A stretch of 64,000 nucleotides of DNA, from contig JAPDRN010000074.1 of NCBI GenBank assembly GCA_030247855.1, positions 116,637-180,636 on the forward strand, written 5' to 3'. A program made the translations under genes and the position numbers. The notes under the pieces are model-generated. The model saw only the letters and a program-made list of their open reading frames with translations, had not been told where the DNA came from and made no database searches. Every line of letters begins with the position of its first letter. The first letter of the stretch is position 1. The DNA is from Knufia peltigerae (Eukaryota > Ascomycota > Eurotiomycetes > Chaetothyriales > Trichomeriaceae). Shown in pieces: positions 43,116-55,100 of this stretch.

Positions 43116-44966
43116 TCATTCCTGAGAATTCGATCGCCTCTCTTCTGTTTGCCGCCTCATTTCTGCGCGCATCTCATCTTTGATGCGTGAGATCGTGCCA
43201 ATACCACCGTAAACCAGAGCTGTATATACCATGGCAACGCTAGCACCTGCGTTGAGCACATCCAGAGCCTGCTTGCCATTGGTGATGCCACCTGTCGCGA
43301 AAATCACTTTCGGTTCATCGTTCGAGGCCAGATGGATAGGTTCTTCCATTTTTTCAAGTGCCTCACGTTGTTCTCTGGGAGGCAGCCGTTCTATGGCTGC
43401 CTGAATCGCTCTTAGACGTTCTATCTGGCTCTCTTGCTGGTCGGAGGAGTCGACAGGCTCAGCATTTACACCTACCAGAGAGTCCTGTTCATCTTGGGGT
43501 TTATCGTAGAACCGTTCTTGGGGTAGTTTCAATAAGGGCTGCTTTTCCGAACTCGTCTCCTCAGCAATCGGGGTGACTGGAACAACTCCTGTATCTACAG
43601 AGGTGGTAACGCTGTCCGGTGTTGAATCCTCTTTCGAGCCAGACGCACTCGCTAGCTCATCTTTTATCTTCGCAGCCTCGGCTTGCAGCGCACTGGGAGA
43701 ATGTAGCACGGGTTCGAGCTCCGCAGGTTTCTCCTCGAGGAGTTTTCTGTATCTCTTTACCAAAGACAAAGTCCTATCGAAGAGATGTGGGCCAGAGAAG
43801 CCACCAGTTTCGAGAAGATGTTGTTCCTCCAATGGCGACAGACTTCCCAAATGAGGCATTGGGCCTGGTCGTCGGTTGGTCGTGTTACCTACAATAACTC
43901 CGTCAACCCCAGCTGCCCAAACAGCGTCGCATATACCAGAGATCTGGGCATCTGAATCCTCATCAGGGCTGACCTTGACCATGACGGCAGGTCTGGTCTT
44001 CCTGTCTACCGAACGTGCAGCATCCACAACGCCTGTGAGGATCTTCTGGAGCTTGTCCGATTGTTGAAGCGATCGAAGACCTGGAGTGTTGGGGCTGGAG
44101 ACATTGACAACCAGGATGTCAGCGTAAGGACCCAGAGTATTAACACAGTATACGTAGTCCTTGGTTACAGCATCAACGTCATCCTCAGGGGTGATTTTGT
44201 TTTTGGCGATGTTAATGGCGAGCAATTTTCCAGGGGTTAGACTTCCAGGTGGAACACCAGCAATTCCATCCAATACCGCTTGTTCGGCAGCAGCATCATG
44301 ACCCAGTCCAAGGCGGTATGCAAACTTTCTCACTCGGTCTCGTAGCCGCATAGCAACATGATCTGCCCCTTCGGAATTCAAACCATATCTATTAATCATG
44401 GCTTGCTGAGAAGTCAAGCGGAAGACTCGAGGCTTGTCATTGCCAGATTGTGGCAAAGGAGTCGTTCCTCCAATTTCGACAATGGCTGGGCCCGATGCGA
44501 ACAGAGGGTCGGGGATATCAGCATGTTTGTCCATACCGGCCGATGTGGCTATTGGGTTGCGAATCATGCGACCGAATACTTCCACCTCGAGATCGCCAGC
44601 CTTGTCGGGATCCCCTCGCTCTCTAGGATAAAGGCCGAGATCCCAGAGAGACCTCAAGACCTGGTTAGCTGCATGATGAGCTTCCTCCGGGTCGGGGTAG
44701 ATCCATCTCAGGGCAGGGATGACAACGTATCGATGGACACTGGCCCTGGTGTCTGTGACGTAGACAAAGATGATACCCAAACCTAGGACCAGGGTTGAAC
44801 CGTAGAAGAAGTTTAAGATCCTGGAGCCACCAGTCGATGCGGTCTGAGCAGTGGAATTGTGTCTTCGTATCGAATGTGCAGCAAATCGGGGCTTAGCGAA
44901 AGTCGGTCGAGTAAATACTCGTCCTTGGTGAGGTCTGAAAAGCAGCCTAGATGTCGGGAGCTTCAT
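43116..44966 (-). CDS. Dihydroorotate dehydrogenase, mitochondrial (class 2)
   Basis: The FMN flavoprotein of the inner mitochondrial membrane that oxidises dihydroorotate to orotate for pyrimidine synthesis, passing electrons to ubiquinone. It has 616 aa and no intron. The N-terminus is basic (MKLPTSRLLFRPHQGR...) and followed by the single anchor ILNFFYGSTLVLGLGIIFVYV. Signature parts are NPIATSAGMDKHAD, VEIGGTTPLPQ, INRYGLNSEG, VNVSSPNTPGL with the class 2 catalytic Ser, and IFATGGITNGKQAL plus MVYTALVYGG for FMN phosphate. It is much longer than bacterial or human enzymes (about 340-395 aa) because of a low-complexity insert of about 130 residues before the last FMN strand. The first ATG is 44966; a TTG three codons upstream was ignored. 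Confidence 0.96.
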   Translation of the reverse strand: MKLPTSRLLFRPHQGRVFTRPTFAKPRFAAHSIRRHNSTAQTASTGGSRILNFFYGSTLVLGLGIIFVYVTDTRASVHRYVVIPALRWIYPDPEEAHHAANQVLRSLWDLGLYPRERGDPDKAGDLEVEVFGRMIRNPIATSAGMDKHADIPDPLFASGPAIVEIGGTTPLPQSGNDKPRVFRLTSQQAMINRYGLNSEGADHVAMRLRDRVRKFAYRLGLGHDAAAEQAVLDGIAGVPPGSLTPGKLLAINIAKNKITPEDDVDAVTKDYVYCVNTLGPYADILVVNVSSPNTPGLRSLQQSDKLQKILTGVVDAARSVDRKTRPAVMVKVSPDEDSDAQISGICDAVWAAGVDGVIVGNTTNRRPGPMPHLGSLSPLEEQHLLETGGFSGPHLFDRTLSLVKRYRKLLEEKPAELEPVLHSPSALQAEAAKIKDELASASGSKEDSTPDSVTTSVDTGVVPVTPIAEETSSEKQPLLKLPQERFYDKPQDEQDSLVGVNAEPVDSSDQQESQIERLRAIQAAIERLPPREQREALEKMEEPIHLASNDEPKVIFATGGITNGKQALDVLNAGASVAMVYTALVYGGIGTISRIKDEMRAEMRRQTEERRSNSQE

Positions 44967-46776
44967 GATGGACAATTTAGGAAATGAAGATCAAGAAAAG
45001 AGCTTTGTAGTGGTTTTTCATCCCTCAGACTTCCTAGAGAACCTGGAAGAAGGGCGACCTTTGGCGTGAGTTGGGCTGGGATGTGGTTGAATGTTGATCG
45101 TGGCAGTAGAAAGTCGGGTTCGAAGCTGTCGTGAATTAGAAAATTATGATTGGACGAGCGAAACGAGGACAAAAGTGCTGCCGCTTTTACATTACACGTG
45201 ACCGATACTTCTCTCCGTTGGCGCCCATCGTTTCAAAAGAAAAGAGCCATCCTCATACGATTCTCTGCACGAAGATCACGAGGTTCCATGACCTTCTGGT
45301 CACGCTGCCTCGCTTCACACAAGCCCCTCGCTCGAGAACGACGAAGCTTCCGTGCTAGAAGACACTGATCTTTGCTTCCAAGTGCCGAATGCAAGTAGCA
45401 CTTGAAGGGCCTGAGTTTAGCTAATCTCAACGCGATGGATCTGTGTCTTGATCGATTTTTGGTTCGATCAGTTGTGACACTTGTCTGTTGCTTCTTCACC
45501 CTTCATATAGTCGAGTAGAAGACACAGTGAGCCTGTCTTTGTTTCCAACGGCGAAGTACTAAACCATATATCACGGACATGCGAACCAATTGACGATGCG
45601 GCCATATTCGCCTTAGATGATTGAGACCGTGAGTCTGCCGCTTGTGCTTACCACAAAAAGCACAAATACGAAGCCATGGAAAGCCCAGACCTGCACCAGG
45701 CGAGAGTCGTCAGCTCCAAGGCAATAGCCAAGGCGTACAAGAAGTTCTCCCATGCATATCTCATGATGTTATGGTCAGGTGGAAAACAGCCAAGTCTAGG
45801 GTTTTGGGCTGAGCGTGTGCTTTGTGCCCTGTGCATATGGTGAGAAGTGTTTGGGTCAATCCCATATCCTCATCATCGTCGAGCCGGGTGCGCGACTTGG
45901 AGCATCCGAAAATCCGGGGTCAACCGGAAAATGTCGCATCCAAGGAATATTCTGGACCCTGTCCCCCGACCGGCCAACAATACGGATACGTCAAGGTCGA
46001 CCAACCCCATCTTAAGGAACCCGAACGCCGATTAAATGCCCTTGCACACATTGTGTCTAATTATACAACCCGAGCACCAATGATTTTTCTCATGTGTGGT
46101 TTAGCTCTAGCCTGGGCCATCTTGTGACAATAACGAGAGAAGCCAACGCTCAACATGGTTCGAAGAGAGCCTCACAAGGCAGACAGAGTTGTCTTCGACT
46201 TATTTCAAGTACATTCGATCAATTTCATACTTATATTATTATCTTGCCCTGTGATCCTTTGTGTCACTTTCATGCTCCGCGAAACAACTGCCGAAAGAGT
46301 TACTGTACATATATCTCACCGCTTGCTGACATAATTCCACTCCACGATCAACGTCGTGTTCAAGGCCTCAGTGAACAAGCATTGACCACACGAAAAACTT
46401 CAGACCCGGCAGCCTCGAGCGTCAGGCCCAGAACAGCGAAGACCAACGATCAGCGACTCGCAACTCCCGCTGACGCATCATCTAACTCATCAGCATCAGC
46501 TTGTACAACTGCACAGCCCTTTTCCGTGCGCATCCGAGCCGGCGAACCAACCACCAGTCAACGGGGCTCACTCTGAACAGTCAACCCCTTGACTTATCCA
46601 CACATCGTAATTGTGGCCCCTTGCTTCACCAGTGTGCTCGTAAGTGCATCCGACTTCACAATTTTATATATCCTCCACAGGTCAGCCCCGACTTACTCTT
46701 TTCTGTCCACTTTTCGCTTTCTTGTCCCTCCCCAAGCACCTTTTCCTCAAGAGCACACCTCGATACTCCGGAAGCA
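44967..46776. other. Long intergenic region, DHODH to unrecognised gene
   Basis: About 1.8 kb. It holds the DHODH promoter and a probable long leader for the gene starting at 46777. No tRNA, repeat or coding frame with recognisable features was found. A box-B-like ggttcgaagct at 45117 lacks a T-stem. Confidence 0.45.
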
Positions 46777-47873
46777 ATGGCGTCTACGGACGGGGATATT
46801 CTTCCTTCATATAACACCCTCTTTCCCGAGGATGGGCCTGCTGCTAACCAGACCAATGTCGGTCGAAGGCGTTATACCACCATCACCCTTCGCGAGATAT
46901 ACTATCCCGGCGGCTGCCCGTGCCACCCCAAGGAGAAGAAGCCTGACAAGAAGGGCAAGCGAAAACAACAAGACACCGCCACTCCCACCAATCAATTCCG
47001 CATCGAAGACTCTCTTGATATTCCGATATGGGTCGGTCACGCTCGCCCAACCCTGACTCAGCGGACGAACAGCCAGAGCAGCGGCAGCTCCAGCTCGAAC
47101 AGCAGCACATCAGGAGATTCGAGATCCTCAAAAGCGCGACCTTGGGACTCCTTTCTCCGCAGAACCTCCAGCTAGAAGCCGTCGAAGTCGATTCTGAAGT
47201 GCATGCACAGGAGCAAACCACGACTCGGCCATGCTTCACCACCAGCTCTATGAAATGGTGGAAGCAGAAGATAATGCTCCCGCCGTCCTTCGACATCTTT
47301 CCGTCCAAGCACGATCCCAGTCAGGGAAATAAAGTTTCAGGTCTGGTAACAGACCGGGAAAGTGCCGAGAAGCCATATCCTCTTGCCCACATTCAGTATC
47401 CAGGATGGCAAGGCATGACCCAGATGACCATCAAGATGACAATGTACAACATAACTCGCGAAATGCACTACGAGCACCGTATCGACCCTGACGAGCCTCG
47501 AGCTCGCTGGACCGTGTCTCGGATCGGCACCAAGCGCGAATATGTCATGAAATGCACCACCGATTCCAATTTGGGCGGATTCAAATGGCACTGCCTGACT
47601 ACACCAGAGCTCACTTCGATCCCGGCCCTGGACGACGGCCACCCCTGGGCTAACGGCAACATTGTCTTGTCCGGCCCTGATGGCAGTCTCATTGCGGCTT
47701 ACAAGCAGCGTCGGGATTGGCAGGTTCTCGGGTCGCTGGTAATCTTCACCGACACTTTACATCGTGACGATCACGAGACTAAACCCGTTCTCAACATCGA
47801 GACCATCACGGCGAGTTGTCTCGCCATTGTTCTTTACGAAAGGGTTGGGTGGCAAAATTTGCTTGGGAGTTGA
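46777..47873 (+). CDS. Conserved-looking fungal protein of unknown function, 5' structure uncertain
   Basis: Not recognised. The 3' part is firm: one frame from 47028 to the stop at 47871-47873, 281 aa. It contains the beta-rich stretch YPLAHIQYPGWQG, ITREMHYEHRIDPDEP, VSRIGTKREYVMKC and NGNIVLSGPDGSLIAAYKQ; a LURP/tubby-like fold is a weak guess. Upstream, another frame from ATG 46777 reads plausibly (LPSYNTLFPEDG, REIYYPGGCPCHPKEKKPDK) but ends at 47175 in a Ser-rich run. A short intron from donor 47032 to an AG at 47078 or 47081 (47-50 bp, branch-like ctgac at 47053-47057) would join the two in frame. Otherwise translation starts at 47028. No membrane segment or signal peptide is evident. 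Confidence 0.6.
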
Positions 47874-49770
47874 GATGTGATTTGTGTGCCATACGTGGCA
47901 TGTAACTGTATACGTTGGGCAGGGTTGTTGTTGCCTCACGGCAGCATCCCATTTCTCCCCTCTCATATACGAGTCTCGATCCCACCGCAAACGATGTTGG
48001 GAATTCCCTTGCGACGTTTTAGGAGTCAGATTTTGATTTGAGATACCCCCTCCGATTTTTACACAGCCTCAGGGCTGATGTTTGATATGTGTAAGACTCC
48101 CTGCAGCTGGGAGTCGTTGATCTTAGTCAGATAGTTTTTGTACAATCGAGATGAATGATGAATTTATGGTCTCTCGGACGACAAATCCTGTACACTTTGC
48201 CCCTGCTGTACACCGAAATATTCATTAGGCCTCCTAACGTCAGAGCAATAAGGACGTAGTAGGACGACAAATCCGTAATGCTGGCTGGTGACAGCTTGTA
48301 AAAATCGTCTGATTACCAATTGGGAATCAACGAGATCAGACAGTACGAGTAGGAGCGGACCTTATACGTGTCTGTCAGTCAGCAGGGTGACAGCGGTGCG
48401 GACAAACCTATGTACGTGTCGAAAGGAGACTGTCACGGCCAGTCAGCGACAAGAACAACGGAGATGTCGACGCCCGGCCACCAGTGGGAAGGTTGGGAGA
48501 AGATTCCGTCATCTGCCCAACGTCGCCTGGGTCCCTGGATGATGATCCATCGAACTCGACAAGGGCATGGATGTCGGCATATAACAGTAATTTTCTCTAA
48601 CTCCTCCGTACGGAATTCTGCTTAGAAGATCCTGCATCTCCGTCTCCCCCGAGTGTAAGACGTATTCGCTGTTTTCGTATCCGTATTCTGTTCGAATACC
48701 AATCTAGGCAAGGTACCACCACTATCGAATTGTCCTGGAACCTTTTCATGGCCTCTTGGTCAAATGATCCAGACAATAAGTAAGATCTCAAGAGGGCACG
48801 GATAGATTCTCAAGACCAATCTACAAGATCCTGAATTGTCTATAAGCTGTGGAGTACAGCAATGAGATGATACTGTATATTGTATTTTGAGGGTTGTGGC
48901 TGTTAGAACCGGAGTACCCTACACTTGAGGATTGTCAATTTTAGATATTTCTAGGCACAAAGCGCCCTGGAATCGCAAGCTTGTTGGGGGCCTTGATAAA
49001 GGAAAGGCTTTTAACCAAAAGTATCCATCTAGGCGTCGCTAAAGGCAAACATTTCTAGGCAGGCAAGGCCTATACTACCCTGAAACAACGTAGCTTATCA
49101 GGGCTTAAGAAGTGCGGGGGAGCCCCAGAATCACTGTAAGGTAAATAAGTAAATCTTCATACTGTGTAAATAAACTACATCAATGTGTTGCATGTTACAC
49201 TGGCTCGCTAAATCATCATGATAATTCAAAACAGTAGTCTACAATGCTCGAACAACAGCAGAGCCAGCAAGATGATCCCCAAGCCAGGTAAGGAAGTCTT
49301 TACAGCCAGAAGAATCCACACACCATCTTCTCGGCTATATCAAAAACCAAACCACCAAAAGGTGCGGGGGTTGAAGCCGATGAGCCGACTACTTTTATAT
49401 TTACAATACCGAGTTGCAGTGCGCAGTAGGTGAGTAAGAAGGTTGTTGATCCTTTGTTGACTCGGAATGATATTCGAGACAAGCCGACAAAGTCGAGTCG
49501 ACCGGTCTATTGTACTCGTTACTGTATGAATTGATATCTGATCACGCACTCTACGGCGAACGCCTCGGGACTGCCACGCTTTCGTCTGAGGTTCTGCTTG
49601 ATGTGCTAACAACGTCATTTGTGACCAATACAGATCTCTTGGATTCCTTCGACCAAACATTTGACCATCGGTGCCCCCGAAGAAGCTATAGACACTTCCA
49701 CCGTGCGTAGCCGAAAGGGGGTTCCGAGCGGACATGAGAAGCAAGCGAGTCTGGCGAAGTATCGCAGAAA
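47874..49770. other. Long intergenic region, low coding potential
   Basis: About 1.9 kb with only short frames. Parts (48830-49200) are AT-richer, with many stop codons on both strands, compatible with decayed sequence, but I could not identify an element or terminal repeats. Confidence 0.4.
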
Positions 49771-51721
49771 ATGGCACAAGATCCTCTTCCTCCTCCACTA
49801 CATCCCGCCAATGTGCCAGAATCCTTCAACTTTGGATCTCACATCGTCGACTACTGGGCCAACGAGCTTCCCCAACAGGTCGCGCTCCACTGGACAGATC
49901 AAACGCTCTCGCGAGAGAAGCAGCTCACGTACGCCCACTTCTCACGTCAATCTCAACGAGTCGCCAAACTGCTGACCTCCCTGGGGGTCTCACAAGGAGA
50001 GAAATGTGTAATCATCCTCCCTCGAATTCCAGAATGGTGGGAAATTGCGACGGCGTGTCTTCGAGCGGGCATCGTCTTGTGTCCCTGCACGACACTCCTC
50101 GTCGACAAGGACATCGAATTTCGTCTCCGAGCCAGTAAAGCAGCGCTGTTTGTGGGTGACGAGGCTTCCGTATCCAAACTCCTCCGGGTCAAGCAGAATT
50201 GTCCAGACCTACGAACCATTCTACAGATAGGGGGAGGCCGTGATGGTGGTGGTGATGGTGGCGGCAACAACACTCGTACAGGAGGAGTCATCATCATCGA
50301 CTTTCACAGATCTCTATCCCGTATCCCAGAGACCACTCACTTTGAAACTCCCGAGTCTTTGACGTCTACATCTCCAGCTCTCATCTTCTTCACCTCGGGA
50401 ACCACCGGCCCTCCCAAGATGGTCCGACACCCACAGGCCTACCCTCTGGCCCACGTCCTGACGGGGACTCACTGGCTCCGCCTCTCCCCAGACTCTGTGT
50501 ACTGGAACCTCTCGGAACAAGGTTGGGCCAAGGCAGCATGGTCCTTTTTCGCCTCCTGGACGTGCGGAGCGACTCTGTTCGTCCACGATGACCGCCTGGC
50601 TTTCACTCCTCGAAGGACAATGGCGGTCCTGACAAAATTCCCCATCACCACACTTTGCGCCCCTCCCACGGTCTACAGACAACTCGTGCTGGACGAGAAC
50701 GTCAAGTTCTTCGAACAATCCGGTCTCAAAAAAAGGCTCCGGCACGCCTGTGGCGCCGGGGAACCTCTCAACGGAGGAGTGATCAAGAAATGGGCCGAAC
50801 TCACCGGTTTCGACATTTACGATGGTTATGGCCAGACAGAGACCATCCTCGTGTGTGCGAACCAGGCGGTCAACCCGATCAGATTTGGGAGCATGGGGAA
50901 ACCAATCCCCGGTGTACCATTGGTGATTATCGACTCGGATGGGAAAGTGACGAAAGATGAAGAGGAAGGGGATATAGCTATTTGTGTTGACGATGATGGC
51001 CACTCTCGTTCGCCCATCGGTCTTTTTGACGGATACATCACCACAACCAGCTCTCAATCCGGGTCGTCATCATCATCGTCTGTTTCTTCCTCTTCTTCCT
51101 CGGAAAGTCTTGATCGTAAAGTCAAACGATTCCCAGTCGGCAAGAAATATTACCTCACGGGTGACCGAGCTTATCGTGATTCACAAGGTTACTTTTGGTT
51201 CGTGGGACGCGGTGACGATGTTATAAATTCTAGTGGTTACAGAATAGGTGAGTTTCCATTTTACCTTTTTTCAAAGACGGACACAATACTTTATACTCAT
51301 CACCCACATACCAATGTGGGTGTTTTGTCTTCATCTGTCTCCATCTCTGACAGACCAAAAAAAAACAGGTCCATTTGAAGTCGAATCCACACTCAAACTA
51401 CATCCATCCGTGGTCGAGTCTGCCGTTGTGGCCTCACCGGACCCTATCAGAGATGAAGTTGTAAAGGCTTTTGTGGTGCTGACCGATGCGGCGGCGGCGG
51501 CGAAGTTGTCTTCGACTCAGTCACGCGACGACTTGACCCTCGAACTTCAAAACTTTTGCAAGGAGAACGCCGCCCCTTACAAGTACCCTCGCAAGATCGA
51601 ATTTGTCGACGCCTCCTTCCTACCCAAAACCATCAGTGGGAAGATTCGAAGGGCAGAGTTGAAAAGGCTCGAAAAGGAGAGGTACCACGCAGATCCAAGA
51701 CAAAGGAAGGCGAAGATGTAG
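49771..51721 (+). CDS. Acyl-CoA synthetase (medium-chain/ACSM-like AMP-forming ligase)
   Basis: An AMP-forming acid:CoA ligase of 609 aa. Exons are 49771-51247 and 51369-51721 (121-bp intron, G to GT). The P-loop A3 motif is FFTSGTTGPPKMV, A5 is YGQTET, A7 is YLTGDRAY, A8 is FVGRGDDVINSSGYRIG with the intron cutting its end, and A10 is PKTISGKIRR with the catalytic Lys. It has a Gly/Asp linker (GGGRDGGGDGGGNN) in the N-domain and a poly-Ser insert just before A7. No PTS1 signal is visible (C-terminus RQRKAKM), so a cytosolic or mitochondrial location is open. It activates medium or short-chain acids; the exact acid is unknown. Confidence 0.92.
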
Positions 51722-52147
51722 CTTTTCCCCTCCATATTTTTCCTGGGATGTAGCGCAATATTATTTGTCTATTTATATTTTGCCTGAAGAGAAAAAATCC
51801 CCCCTACACCGACAACTCGACAACCCTCCTGTAATAGTCATTGTGATCAAAGCAAAGCACATCGACCATCTCAACATCTAGGTAGTATCAATGCTCGTGG
51901 ACATGTTCGAGTAAAGTAGTGGATTCATCTCCCCAAGGCTAGCATGGAAAAGGGGTTTCCGTAACCCATGCATGAAGACAACATGTTCAGTGTTTCTACC
52001 AATGCGATTGTAATGATGTATGATTACCTCTTATTACCTCTTCTACCTAAACGCTGATACTGTCTACTAATGGTGGATAATAACAATGATACAGAGTGTA
52101 ACAATACCCATCCACCACGACGTACTCCGTCTACCTGTTCTCAAGAA
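51722..52147. other. Convergent intergenic region
   Basis: This is the 3' flanks of the acyl-CoA synthetase (+) and the large disordered protein (-). No gene seen. Confidence 0.5.
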
Positions 52148-55100
52148 TCACCTCACTGTCCCTGATCCTAGCACTTTCCCCAAGACCCAAAAGATGGTTT
52201 TGACAAACCAACCAACAATCCCAAATAGTCCCAACACGATCCCCAGAACCCGTAAAAGGAAAACACCCACTGCCGCAAAGACGAGTAAGTATAACGCACT
52301 CCTTGCACAATCAATCACGAATCCCCCTGCAGTCTCGCCCTTGGATACTTTGAGCTTCAACTTGCCAGTTTTTGAATACACAAACACAAGGGCCCAGAGT
52401 CTCCAAGCAGTCGTGGTCATGACCTGACTCATTTGCCAACCACGTTCCAATGCTTGCCATCCTATCTTCATGGCCTGCGGGTGATTCTTGATCCACATCT
52501 TTGTCGCCTCGAATGGCACCAGGACTAAGTCACTGACGGCTCCACCTCCAAATGATCCGAGACCAGGGAGTTGTACTTCAATTGTACCAATACTTGTTCC
52601 ACTAGTATTTCGATTTCTCGGAAGGCCAATACACGAGATCGCAAGCCCTGTCGGTGTCGGGACTCTGAGGCGAGAGCCGCTGGCTAACCTTACACCCTGG
52701 CTACTATTCGGTTTGCGGACAGGACCAGCTGATCCGATGACCGGCGAACTGCAGCTTCTTTGCCTCTTGTGTGAACCTGGCGTTGATGACTTCTGCTTAG
52801 ACACCAATTCATTTCGTGAGCTTGCGGCTTTCTTGAAAGGAGTCGTAGGTGTTCTTGGCTGAGCTGAAAGTTCAATAGGGGACCTCCCTGTAGGTCGCAG
52901 TTTTGATCTCCTCGGACTAGATGTGTTCTCTTCGGTCAGATGGATCTCAGGCGGAGGTCGATTACCCTTTTGATTTTTGCCATAATCCCATCCCTCGCTC
53001 TCACTGGCGCTGCTTGGACTATGGGCCTCAGACCAGATGGTTTTACCAGGACTTCCCATGGAGCTTGGGCTTGGGTGTCCAAGGCAACTTCCATGTACAT
53101 CTTGCTCTTTACAACAGTCGGGACAACAGACGTCATGGCATTCCTGGTTCTCTCCATGTTGATGCTCATTTCCGCTAGCATCAGACTCCTCCGGTAACCC
53201 TGGAAGTGGACTGCCAGTTGGATGAATCAGTTTAGAACCCTCGTCTACTCTTTCTCCGTTCTTTTGGTGGCCGGACGTATGGATGACACCACCGAGACCG
53301 GGACGCTTGACGTCTACGAAGCCGTTGTGACAGCGGCTGCATTTCCTCGTCAGACCAGGGCTGTTCACTTTTGTATTCTCTCCTTCTTTGTGTATATCTG
53401 TCCCCGTCGAATGCTCTTGACCTGACTGGACTCGTGGCCGTAAGGGTGGCGGAACCAGGCTTCGTTCTGGGTCCAAGGGGCTTCTTGTTGACACGCTCCG
53501 TTCCCATTCTGTTTCTCCCCACAAAGGCACAGGTCCCATCGATGTCAGGTTTGAGTGTTTGTGCACGGGCATCATCTTCGGAACATCGTGCATATTTTGG
53601 TCTCGGACGGGCATTGTTGGACGGGACATACCTCTTGGCCTGACTCTGGGCAGCAGCATCGGCATGATCGAATCGCTACTCATATTCATACCGGTGTTCA
53701 TGAAAATGCCGGGTGTGTCTGGTGGAGCTGGCCTTTTCGGCACTCGAGGGCGGCCAGTATTCGTCATCCGAGGATCTGGCATCGAAGGTCTTGGTCCCAC
53801 CATTAGCTGCCTGGGAAGACCAGGCCGGCTGATAGTAGTGCTTGTGAGAGTGGAAGTGGTATTCGATAAGAGGTCGTGGTCGTCCCTGCTCCTGTTCGGC
53901 ATCCGCATCGCTGTTGGTGGCATCGACCTCGGACCTTCTGTTCTCACCAACGTTGGTCTCGTCATAGTTGGCGAATGTTGCTTTGGCGGATTGTCGTATA
54001 TGGGTACTGGCATCGGCCTTACACCCAAGGGGCCGTTGCCCTTTCTTGTTTGCGGCGGTGGATGAGTCTGTCGCGCAAGTCGTGTGAATGGATACGCTGG
54101 GTTTCCCCCTCTCGGGCCTCGAGGACTTTCTGCTGGTGGGCTCATGACATTCTTCGGGCTGACTAGATTGTCCCTTACCGTACCCAATTCCATAGGTGTT
54201 GAAGCCTGTCGCAACCGGGACGGGCCATTGTTCATCGGCAGACATGGTAGATCTTTCTGAGCTATAGCACGGCCAGTGCTTCCTTGGCTCGTGGGATCTG
54301 GAAACTCTCTTGCTGTCTCCTTTTCTTCTCCGCCTAAAAAAGGGTTCTGCGTTGCTATAGTCCGATATTCTTGTGACGGGGAACGTGGTGTGTCTCCTGG
54401 TAAAGTCGGGAGATCTTTGTCAACATTGCAAGGCCCGAAGTTGCGCAAGGGTGCAGGTACGGGTGCAGAGGAAGATCTGAGATCGGTTTCAAGTTTTGGA
54501 TGTCGTAGCACGGTGTCATCGCTTTCATCGATTGCAGGCGAATCTGATTTTGCACCGTCCCGTTTGCCCTTCGGTGGTGTTCCTACTGGTTTTCTCCGAA
54601 CACCCGGCTCTCCAGGCGACTGCTTTTGCCGCATCTGTGGACTTATTGTCCTTATGGGGACTTCCCGATGCATCTCGGACTCCCTGACATGCCTGTAGAA
54701 AGCAAATGTATCTCCATTGCTCGACCGTGAATTCTGTCCAAGCGGCTTGATCGGGGCACTGAGTTCGCCAACAGAAGAGCCACGCTCACGTGCCACCAGT
54801 TTCGGGGGCAATCTCAGTCGCTGATGTGGTGGTGAGAGCCTCTCTTTGCGCTGTTTCAGGGGAGGCGTCTCCTGCTCGAAATCAGAACTGATCCATTCAT
54901 CCCCTCTTTGTCGCCATCGACCATGAGGAACTGGAGATTTGCCGTCGACAGAACTGCTAGCACTATGGGAGCCTGGAGTCACCACGCCGGTCCGCGGATT
55001 GGCTCCTCGAGCAATCAAATAGTCTTCCTTATGGAGGGGTCGATGCATATCCACGTAGGCACTCGAAACTCGCAGATATGTTCCTGCCGCTGGGCCAGAC

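Noticed and set aside
45115..45135. Box-B-like ggttcgaagct as a tRNA gene
   Set aside because: Flanking bases do not form a T-stem and no A box or acceptor stem can be placed at the right distance.
49442..49612. TGTTG...CTAACA stretch as a solo LTR
   Set aside because: TG/CA-like ends are present, but I found no matching target-site duplication, second copy, or internal retroelement sequence.
53559..54065. 168-codon plus-strand frame opposite the large disordered protein
   Set aside because: Shadow of low-complexity coding sequence on the other strand, with no recognisable feature.
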